A DNA stretch of 64,000 nt from DAOPYU01 sp942493245 (GTDB lineage Bacteria; Sumerlaeota; Sumerlaeia; UBA8349): NCBI GenBank assembly GCA_942493245.1, contig OW818685.1, positions 3,100,001-3,164,000 of the forward strand. Direction: 5' to 3'. Each line of letters begins with the position of its first letter. Within the stretch, counting starts at the first letter, position 1. The position numbers were made by a program, and so were the translations under genes. Of this stretch, positions 39,801 through 47,800 are shown piece after piece. A model generated the notes under the pieces. The model was not told the origin of the DNA. It searched no databases and was given only the letters and a program-made list of their open reading frames with translations.

Positions 39801-41112
39801 TGGCTTGTTCGGGATCATCGGTACGGGTGGAGCCGTGCGGAACCTGACCCTTGAAAACGAAACGGTGACGGGAGGCTCCTGTACGGGTCCCCTGGTTGGA
39901 AGGAGCGCCGGTACGGTCACGCACTGTTCCGCCGCCGGATCGGTAATCGGGAACTATTCATCCAACGATACGTTTGCGGGTGGGCTGATTGGATACAATT
40001 ACGATGGAGGGGTGCTCACAGACAGTTTCGCCTCCGGTTCTGTGACCCATGTGGACAGTTCTTCGTCCGTCGGGGGATTGCTCGGGGGCAACGCGGGAAC
40101 GGTTACCGACAGTTCGTCCACGGCCGTAGTGACGGGTAACAATCGTTCCGGCGGGTTGATTGGAAGAAACTTTGGTCATATCAAAAACTGTTCGGCGACC
40201 GGGACGGTCACCGGCATTGGTGGATTTCTCGGCGGTCTGGCCGGGGAGAACACCGATTTTGCGTCTATCCGCAACAGTTTTGCCACCGGCGCCGTGACTG
40301 GGAAAACGGGGAACTCCTCCCTGAAGCCCAATCTGGGGGGCTTGGTGGGGAGCAACGATGGCGTTCTGGTCTGCTGTTTCGCCACCGGCTCGGTTACGGG
40401 AGCGGAGAGCAACCTGACAGCGTCTCTTGGCGGGTTGGTTGGGTCCAATAATGACGGGACGGTGAGCGATTGTTTCGCCTTGGGCGCTGTGACGGGAGCG
40501 CAAACAGGGGCAACCGCGTATGTCGGCGGGTTGATCGGGTTCAGCAGTTTCTCGGGTCCGGTGACAAACTGTTATGCCGCCGGGACGGTCACGGGAACCG
40601 GATCGTACATCGGGGGTTTTATTGGATTGGGATATGCCTCCTCGGGTTGTTACTGGGACCGGGAGAACTCCGGCCAGATCTCCTCGGATGGAGGGTGGAG
40701 AGTCCTGAGCCAGAGTACCGCCGAGATGAAACGTCAGGTCACATTTCAGCCGGCGGGTGGTACGGGGGCGGCCGACTGGAATTTTTCGACCGTTTGGGAA
40801 ATTGTCGAGGGGCAGACCTACCCCTACCTGCGGTTTGCGCCGCCTCTATATCGCGTGACTGTGGGAGTCGAAGGGAAAGGTTCTGTCGTTCTGAACCCGG
40901 CGGGAGGCGCCTGTTACTCGGCGCAGACCGCGGTCACCCTGACGGCACGACCCGGTTCCGGGGCGCGCTTTGTCCGATGGACGGGCGACGTGCTGGCGGG
41001 CAGCGCTGAGCAGAATTCGCTGCAGAGGGTGATTTCCGGGAACGCAGATCTCACAGCGCGATTTGAATTAATGGGACCGGAGGGGCATCCGGCGGTCTGG
41101 ATGGTGCGGTAA
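33823..41112 (+). CDS. Giant exported GLUG-repeat protein, five-block form
   Basis: 2429 residues from ATG 33823, picked because GGAG stands nine bases upstream; ATG 33892 (GGAGG three bases upstream) and ATG 33796 are alternatives. The signal peptide core is LLVLTFCLIFIWTGF, with cleavage after VRAQ. Five blocks repeat the plan of the preceding gene, beginning near 34.05, 35.49, 36.50, 37.97 and 39.54 kb. Block 4 ends in three InlB-like repeats in a row (YALAIESENGYVSKSPYAET, then YLLTIEAENGSVTKSP). The protein ends GHPAVWMVR, the same tail as the first GLUG protein. After the TAA at 41110-41112 the same frame continues into a fragment of the RCC1-protein C-terminal domain. A run of eight C lies at 35311-35318. 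It is likely a beta-helical surface protein; role unknown. Confidence 0.88.
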   Translation: MVDIQTNNGTRISFNSDVTSWRKMIPKRGAYSSDGGQCLPEERHSLLVLTFCLIFIWTGFSPVRAQTSVAPAVGDGLTTATAFQITSLGNLVWLGERAVANETLGKYCRLMNDLDASDTANWNDAGTTTDTLEGFRPISCRGTFNGDGKRIIGLTINRLEMDNVGLFSNISAEGRVLNLTLENSTTRGRVYVGNLVGHLYGGQVKNCSATGSVTGRSHIGGLVGDNASGTIANSSAAGSATGVSFIGGLVGDNYDSGRIVNSSATCTVGGDSFVGGLAGENNTSCIIARCFSTGSVTAGSNLGGLVGHNNSARISNSFATGAVTGGWNVGGLVGGDSSGTIENCFATGQIIDGDNVGGLVGSSSSVKIANCFATGTVSGMGNVGGLVGNNRGTIDDCFAIGAVTGRKAFGGLVGVNTGTVTHCYWDVETTGQIVSAGSDAGYGKTTAQMKDASTTFGWNFSSVWGIVEGVSYPYLQFAPPPFRLDVTLQGPGAVTPPPPYGPYAAGTSLTLTATPAGADTVFLGWTGLVTQPASPSTALLMDTHKSVTARFRGYYEIRTLAELQAIATGDLGGHYILMNDINASDTVNWNDAGTDAGNREGFRPIGTIVTPSVTSFQGIFDGNGKRIIGLTINRPGENGVGLFGCIGSSGSVRNLIIEGGGVAGKEYVGNLAGQVKGGRVESCAATGSITGLKLTGGLVGYNSGGTIENCFSTGEVTGNLSVGGLVGGNSQSFVRNSFATGAVTGSSYVGGLVGSSPQSTVTACYWDKTTTGQDISAGSDASFGKITPEMKQMTTFAGWDFASIWGIVEGQSYPYLRFSPPPFRLSVSIVGPGSVTLNPPGGVYVPGTPVTLTAVPEAGARFIGWSGGETNLSLSLLVDAPKGVTAHFRKNYEIRTLAELQAIAASGDSDGHYTLMNDLDASDTANWNDAGTADTVREGFRPIGTASSATPSLFQGGFDGNGKKISGLTINRPGASHAGLFTVLGRGGEIRNLTLENVRVTGDTNVGALVAYNSEGAVVNCSASGTVSGQLNAGGLVGYSYYGSLVDCVTGGLVTGGSYMDPFTGGSCAGGLLGYNYYGSIENGVATGQVLGDGPIGGLVGVNEYGSITTSYATGAVAATDGMNYLIAGGLVGYNKYGTVVQSFATGSVTGAAKHGPDSGFGDNRLGGLIGFNYGTVKDCFATGAVTETVTSQPFVGGLIGSDYSSQEVTHCFATGPVLTQNKNNSYAGGLIGMGGRLNASYWDVETTGRSASAGGTGGVGKTTAEMKHQATFQPGGGTGATDWDFTSVWGIVEGQSYPYLRFAPSPFRLTVSTEGGGSIALNPPGGLYASGTTVTLTATAGAGYYFDRWRGAVTNPTAASTALFMDSHKSVTAYFRPIYEIRTLAELQAVATGDLEGCYILMNDLDASDTANWNDAGTDLSIREGFRPIGTRPSYFYDTEKLSFRGIFDGNGKKITGLTINRPTVDNVGLFSCVGKGGQVKNLTLVGGAVTGRRYTGALIGTHYTGTVTHCATHTIVKGQFGSIGGLIGYNNYGSIAHCSAAGVVVGTAGENSGLGGLIGNNFHGSIANSFASVAITETGWSRLGLGGLVGSNSYGTLTNCYAIGPVTSVWNSGGLVGSDSNSTITACYWDKDATGRSTSAGSAASFGKTTAEMKHQATFSGWDFATVWGIVEGQSYPYLRSLKSTPPVFRLDVTSQNLGLVALNPTGGVYAPGTVVTLTATPGTEHHFGKWIGSVANPTSPSTTIVMDADKSVMADFAINEYALAIESENGYVSKSPYAETYYPYGTTVTLTASPEMGYRFTGWTGPVTDPMTATTTVFMDEDTTVAAHFEMDAYLLTIEAENGSVTKSPDQTTYTYGTVVTLTATPDTGYHFISWTGDVDDLMSTVTTLVMDSSMTITARFRHGYEIRTLAELQAIATGDLEGYYTLMNDIDASVTANWNDTGTTSEIREGFLPIGKHSYPDTLSFRGVFEGNGKRITGLTINRPYQDHVGLFGIIGTGGAVRNLTLENETVTGGSCTGPLVGRSAGTVTHCSAAGSVIGNYSSNDTFAGGLIGYNYDGGVLTDSFASGSVTHVDSSSSVGGLLGGNAGTVTDSSSTAVVTGNNRSGGLIGRNFGHIKNCSATGTVTGIGGFLGGLAGENTDFASIRNSFATGAVTGKTGNSSLKPNLGGLVGSNDGVLVCCFATGSVTGAESNLTASLGGLVGSNNDGTVSDCFALGAVTGAQTGATAYVGGLIGFSSFSGPVTNCYAAGTVTGTGSYIGGFIGLGYASSGCYWDRENSGQISSDGGWRVLSQSTAEMKRQVTFQPAGGTGAADWNFSTVWEIVEGQTYPYLRFAPPLYRVTVGVEGKGSVVLNPAGGACYSAQTAVTLTARPGSGARFVRWTGDVLAGSAEQNSLQRVISGNADLTARFELMGPEGHPAVWMVR

Positions 41113-41403
41113 GGTCTGCAAGCGACGGCGAATAAGGGTTTGGGTGGTGCGGTCGGGACAGCGGGAACACCGATGGCGATGGTCGTGAAGGCAAGGAACA
41201 GCATCAGGAAGGTCTACGGCCAGACGGGCATTTCGGGATACTTCTACGCCGGTTTTGACGCGACGTTCCAGCAGGGTGGCATCGGTATCCTGCAAACGAA
41301 GACCGGCGTGGTGGAAGGCGTGGCGTTCCTGAACCCGGCGCTGGTCTCGAAGATGAAGGTGCTGCCGAAGGGTCAAACGATCGCGATCAACCCCGGTTCG
41401 TAA
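41113..41403 (+). pseudogene. Decapitated 3' end of an RCC1-type giant gene (C-terminal domain remnant)
   Basis: Directly after the TAA of the GLUG gene, in the same frame, 96 codons read GLQATANKGLGGAVGTAGTP and continue through KVYGQTGISGYFYAGFD, GGIGILQTKTGVVEG and LVSKMKVLPKGQ to a stop. This matches the last about 95 residues of both RCC1 proteins almost residue for residue. At DNA level, about 40 bp from 41266 (TTCCAGCAGGGTGGCATCGG) match 50040 onward with one difference. It has no ribosome binding site, no signal peptide and no upstream part of the domain; a TTG at 41140 is the only start. It is therefore best read as the remnant of an RCC1-type gene whose 5' part was replaced by a GLUG gene, or as a reserve cassette. 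Readthrough of the TAA would add the domain to the GLUG protein. Confidence 0.75.
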
Positions 41404-41491
41404 GAAACGGAGAAGGGCAAGCGTTTGTTCAGACGGGAGGTATCCTTCCTCTTGGAAGAATGCGCCTGAAAAAGAGTAAGCAACAGGCAAG

Positions 41492-41540
41492 ACAATCGGG
41501 GAGAAGTCCGATAACGAGTCTTCTCCCCGATTGTTCTTTT
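41492..41540 (+). terminator. Strong rho-independent terminator behind the GLUG gene and remnant
   Basis: ACAATCGGGGAGAAG (41492-41506) pairs perfectly over 15 bp with 41520-41534, with a 13-base loop, followed by TCTTTTCT. It closes the GLUG-GLUG-remnant transcript. The rest of the gap to 41849 contains no convincing gene or promoter; the next gene has its own ribosome binding site, AGGGGG, seven bases before the ATG. Confidence 0.85.
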
Positions 41541-41849
41541 CTCCATTCAAAACCCCAGGCACAAGCATGGGAAATGGAGTGGTCCAAAACCCAGAAAATA
41601 CTATATTCATCGAGGATCAGATAGACGGGGCAGGCATCGTCTTGGCCATTTGGTTTCCAATAAGAATTCTGGCCAAGAGAGATTCCCGGCCAGAAATGAT
41701 CGCATGCGCATTCTGACAGTTCCGCTGGGCCTCTTAGGATCATCTCATCTCGGTATGATTTTCCTCTTGTTTCTGAAAAAGAGAAAGGATACTCTACCTG
41801 CGAGTTTTATAAAGTGATGTAATAGATTTGTATCACAGGGGGTCTGTAA

Positions 41850-44800
41850 ATGAAGAAATCGGGTCTTATCTTGAAAAAAGGGACAACAAAAGAAACTCTT
41901 GGATGCTTCAAAGGGATTATCAAAATTGGGATTCTGGGGATGTTCCTGCTCTGTGCTGCCAGCGTCCAGGAAGCGTCGGCATATACACTATCGGCCACGG
42001 TGAACAACGGGATGCAGGGATATCTGATCCAGTCGCCTCAATTGGTTAATTATCCGGTTGGTGTCACAGTGACTCTCTACGCTGGCGCGCGCCAGGGTCA
42101 TAAATTCACCGGCTGGACGGGGGATGTGCCCGCGGGTCAGGAAACGGCCAACCCGTTGATACTTTCAATGGACACAACAAAGACCCTGATGGCCACGTTC
42201 GGGATGGCGCCGAGCGGGATGGTGGAGGTGTGGGGGTATAACGACGCTGGCGAATGTACCATTCCCTCACCCAACAGTGGATTTGTGGCTGTTGCGGCGG
42301 GTGATCACCACTATCTGGCTTTGAAGTCCGACAGTTCGATCGAAGCAGGGGGGGATACCTGGATCGGTCAATGTACCGTCCCCTCCCCCAACATCGGTTT
42401 TGCAGCCGTCTCTGCGGGGAGGTACCAGAGTCTTGGTCTGAAGTCCGATGGTTCGATCGTGGCGTGGGCGTATGATGGAAATACTCAATACGCCGTTCCC
42501 TCTCCCAACAGTGGTTTTGTGGCCATTGCGGCGGGTGGGCTGCACAATATAGGACTGAAGTCCAACGGTTCGGTGGTCGCGTGGGGAGATAATGGGTCGG
42601 GTCAATGTACCGTTCCCTCTCCCAACAACGGTTTTGTGGCCGTCGCGGCAGGGGGAAACCAGAGTTTGGGTCTGAAATCCGACGGTTCGGTCGTGATGTG
42701 GGGGGATAACGGCTGTGGCCTGCCCAATCCCAACAGCGGTTTTGTGGCCGTCTCGACGCGGGGGTACCACTGTCTGGGTCTGAAGACTGACGGTTCGGTT
42801 GCGGCGTGGGGATTGGACTCCGATGGACAAAGTAAAGCTCCCTCTCCCAACAGTGGTTTTGTGAGTGTTGCGGCAGGAGAGTACCACAGTGTGGGGTTGA
42901 AATCCAACGGTTCGATTGTAACGTGGGGACGAAACGATGAAGGCCTATGTACGGTTCCCTCACCCAACAGTGGTTTCTTAGATGTCGCGGCGGGAACAAC
43001 TCATACATGGGCGCTTGCGTTTGAGGGCCGTCTGCAGGTAACCCTCAGTCCAGATGCGGCCGTCGTCGCGGGGGCGCAGTGGCGGTTAACAAATGAGGCG
43101 GCTGGGGTGTGGCACAACAGCGGCGATACGGTGAAGGCCCTAGTTGGATCCTACACCCTGACATTCAAGGACGTCAATGACTGGGTAAAACCCGCGGATC
43201 AGCAACTGGTATTGACAACCAGCGAAACAACTCGTGTGACGGGAAATTACCTTCCAGCTCGGTATACGCTTTCAACGGAGTGCAATAACGGCTCGATCCT
43301 GGTGTCTCCATCCGGAACCAGTTTTCCGCCCGGCACCACGGTGACGCTGACGGCTTTGCCGGATCCCAATTACCTGTTTGACTGTTGGACGGGGGATGTG
43401 CCGTCGGGTCTGGAGCGGATCACCCCCCTTGTTCTCACCATGGACGGTAACAAAGCGATCTGGGTGGACTTTGTCTCATCCGGGACACAGCCGTCTGCTC
43501 CAGTTGTTACATCCTTCGCGATCAACAACGGGATGGAACTGACGGCCAACCCGACGGTGACGTTGCCGAATGTGTGCGCGGGCGCGAGAAGCGCGACGCA
43601 CTCCTATATGGCGAGCGAGTCGCCCGACTTTGCCGGAGCGGAGTGGGTACCCTATGCCCGCGTTCCGATGTTCACGCTCAGCACTCAAACCTCCGGAACG
43701 AAGACGATCTATTTCAAGGTGAAGAAGGGTACCGAGGTGGAATCCGCCGTCACAAGCGATACCATTGCGTTCGGGAGCACGGGATATCGGATTGCCACGT
43801 GGGGGTATGATGGGATGAATTCTCTCTGTACCGTTCCCGCGCCCAATCGCCAGTTTGTCGCGATTTCTGGAGGACACAACCACAGTCTGGGGCTTAAGTC
43901 TAACGGCTCGGTTGTGGCGTGGGGGAGCAATTATGACGATCCCATGGATGTCCAGAATTACTCGGGTCAGTGCGACGTTCCCGCACCCAATATCGGGTTT
44001 GTCGCAGTCTCCGCAGGTTTCTATCGGCACAGTCTGGGTTTGAAGTCGAATGGTTCGATTGTCGCATGGGGGTGGAACAAGGACTATACCGGTCAATATG
44101 CGGGGCAGTGTGACGTTCCCTCGCCCAACAGTGGCTTTGTGGCTGTTTCGGGGGGATCTTTCCACAGTCTGGGGTTGAAGTCCGACGGTTCGATTGTGGT
44201 CTGGGGAAAAGTCTGGAATGGTTCGGCCTATATTTCAGCTGCATCTCCTACTCCGAACCAGGATTTCGTGGCGATTGCCGCTGGGGCAGGGCACAGTCTG
44301 GGTCTGAAGTCCGATGGTTCGATTGTGGTTTGGGGAAGTAATGAAAAAGGTCAATGCGATGTGCCTTCTCCGAATCAGGACTTCGTGGCGATTGCCGCTG
44401 GAGCAGAACACAGTCTGGGACTGAAATCGGATGGCTCGGTTGTGGCATGGGGGTACAATTATGAGGGACAGTGTAATGTTCCCCAGCCCAATACGGGCTT
44501 TATGGCAATTGCAGCGGGGTTCTGGCACAGCCTGGGATTGCGGGCCGATGGGACTCTGGTGGGGTGGGGAAGCAACGGCAACCAGGAGAGTACAATCCCT
44601 GTATTGAACAGCGGTTTCCTATCCATATCGGCAGGAGAGTCGCGTTCCCTCGTGTTGGAGATTGAAGGAGGAGTGGGGGATCTGCAGGTAAAGATGGCTC
44701 CATTTGAAGCTCAGGGGAAAGGCGCGCAGTGGCGCCTGACGAGCGAACCGGTGGGTGTGTGGCATAACAGCGGGGAAACCGTAAAAGGACGGGGGCTTGT

Positions 44801-47800
44801 CACGCTGACGTTTAAGGATATCAGTGGCTGGCAGAAACCGCCGGATCAACGAATTGATTTGACCGGGGGGGGAACGACCATGGCCTCCGGTACCTATACC
44901 CGCCTCTCCTGGAACCTCTCAACCACTTCCAGCAACGGTTCCATTCTGGTTTCACCTTCCGGAACCCGCTTTCCGCAGGGAACTCAGGTGACCCTGACCG
45001 CTCAACCCAATGCCGGTTATTGTTTCGACCGCTGGACAGACGATGTGCCGACGGAATTGAAGCGGACCAATCCGGTGACGATCACGATGGATTCCGACCG
45101 GGTGATCGGAGTGGACTTTCTGGCCGGAGCGCAGCCGCCCGCTGCGGCCGTGTTGGCTTTCTCGATCAACAATGGCGCGGCCGTGACAGCCAATCCCACG
45201 GTAACGTTGCCGAATATCAGTGTTGAAACGACAGGTTCACTGGTGACCCACTATATGGCGAGTGAGTCGTCCGATTTTACCAGCGCCACCTGGAGGCCTT
45301 ATGCGTCCATCCCGATGTTCACCCTGTCGAGCGGTAGTGGGATCAAAACGGTCTATTTCAAGGTGAAAGGTCTCTTGAATGAGGAATCCGCAGTCATGAG
45401 TGATACGATTCGACTCGGGGGGACAGGTTACCCCATCGTCACCTGGGGAGATGTCTCGGTGGGAGGCGGAAATCAGGATTATGGACAGAAGAATGTTCCT
45501 CTACCCAATAGTAGCTTCATTGCCTGCCTGGGCGGGTATTACCATAGTCTGGGGCTCAAGTCGAACGGTTCGATTGTGGGGTGGGGAAACTGCGGGTCCA
45601 TCCCCGAGCCCAACAACGATTTTATCGCGCTTGGGACCGCTCTGGGATTGAAATCTGACGGGTCCATTGTCGGTTGGGGAAGTAATGATTTTGGGCAACG
45701 GACCATCCCGTTTCCGAACACCAATTTTGTTGCTCTTGCTGAGGGGGGGTACCACAGTCTGGGTTTAAAGTCGGATGGGACGATTGTGGCCTGGGGGTTC
45801 AATTACTATGGTCAGTGTACGGTTCCGGAACCCAATAAAGATTTTGTGGCGATTGCGGCAGGTGAGTATCATAGTCTGGGATTGAAGTCGGATGGGACGG
45901 TTGTGGCTTGGGGGGATGGACGGAGTGGCGTCTGTACGGTTCCTTCGCCGAACAAGGGGTTTGTCGCCATTTTCGCGACAGGAAATTCTCACAGCATGGG
46001 GTTGAAGGCGGATGGGTCCATTGTCGTATGGGGACCGAATTTTTGTGGGGAGTGTAACGTCCCTGAGCCAAACAAGGATTTCGTGGGTATTGCGGCCGGA
46101 ATCAACTACTGTCTGGGACTGAAATCAGATGGAACAGTTGTCGCGTGGGGGCTCAACACCTACGGGCAACACAACATCTCGCTGCCCAACACCCGTTTTG
46201 CGGCCATTGCCGCGGGGGCGATGCACTCGCTGGCGCTTGCGTATGAAATCGGAACCCTGACCGTGACACTGGGTACGCCCGAGGCCGTGGCCGCCGGGGC
46301 GCAGTGGCGGCTGGCCGACGAGGCGCCGGGGGTGTGGCATAACAGTGGCGAGGTAATCACCCCGCAGGTAGGCGTCCACACGGTGACGTTCAAGAACGTC
46401 TATGGTTGGGTCAGACCGGTGGATCAACAGGTCGAGATCACAACCGGGGGGAATGTCGAGGTGACCGGAACTTACAACCGGACCCTCTGGACGCTCTCGA
46501 CGGTGGCCGAGAATGGAAGCATCCTGGTGGCTCCGGCGGGCAACAGTTTCCCGAACGGGACGACGGTCACCCTGACGGCTCAGCCCGATGCGTTCTGCTG
46601 GTTTGATGGCTGGACAGGCGATGTTCCGGCGGGGATGGAACGGACCAATCCGCTTATTCTTACGATGGATGGGAACAAAACGATCACGGCTGAATTTGTC
46701 CAGGACACCACCCCGCCAACCGCTGAAATTGTTCCGGAGAAAACATTCACGTCAGCCACGGAAGCGGCCTTCCAGGTGACTTTTTCGGAGAAAGTTTTGG
46801 GGTTCGAAGAAAATCCGTTTCTGACCGTAGACCTCACGGAGGGAATGACCTACACCACCGTTACTGTGCAGCGAGAAACAGACACCCAATACCGAGTCTT
46901 GATTTCCGGTCTCACGGGTGATGGGCAGATAACGTTGACGATCAATCCGGCGTCCTGCCATGACATTACGGGAAACAGCAATTCTCTGATTGGGCCGAGT
47001 GCCCCGGTCGTGTTCGACACCACCGCACCCCCGCGAGCCGAAGCGCCCACAGCCGATGGACCGGTTTCGCTGGTACCCCAGGTGTCGTTTGCCTGGTCAG
47101 AGGTAAATGAGCCGAAACCCGGTAGCGGAATCTCCGGGTACCAGTGCCAGATCGGGACGGCGTCGGGTTTTAATGATCTCTTCGATGGGGAGGTGACTTC
47201 CGGGACTGAGAAGATGTTGACCTGTCCGCTTGGCCAGACCGTTTATTGCCGGGTCCGGGCGTTTGACCGGGCGGGTAACGTGGGCGAATGGTCCGAGAGT
47301 TCTACCGGGGTATTTGTGGATACGCCTCCGACTGCGCCGGTACTGGCTGTTTCGCCGGTGGAACCCCAAACGCTGGATACGGTCGTGCCGGTGGCGCAGG
47401 CATCAGACCCCGATGGGGATACCATCGCAGGGTATCGGTATGAGTGGCTTCTGAACGATCAGGTGTTGTGTACCAGTGCGACGCTGTCGCCGTATCTGAC
47501 GATCAAGAACCAGCAATGGACCTTACGCGCTTGGGCGCAGGATGTGTATGGGGCGTGGAGCGATCCGGGAACGACCACCTTTACGATCGTCAACTCACCG
47601 CCAACTCAGCCTCTTGTTCAGGTGGTTCCGCAACCCACGCGTCCCGATCAGGATCTGATCGTGGATGTGCTGGTCTATTCGACCGACCCGGATGGGGACG
47701 CGATCAAGTACGACTTCAAGTGGTACAAATCGGTAGACCGAGGAAAGACGTGGATTCACAAGGTGGAACTCGATGGTTCGCCTCAGGTGAGCCAGAACTT

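Noticed and set aside
41140..41403. Independent small gene of 87 codons
   Set aside because: It has only a TTG start, no ribosome binding site, and equals the last part of a larger domain; treated as a remnant.
41429..41743. Minus-strand ORF of 104 codons
   Set aside because: It runs through the strong terminator hairpin at 41492-41540 and has no family features.
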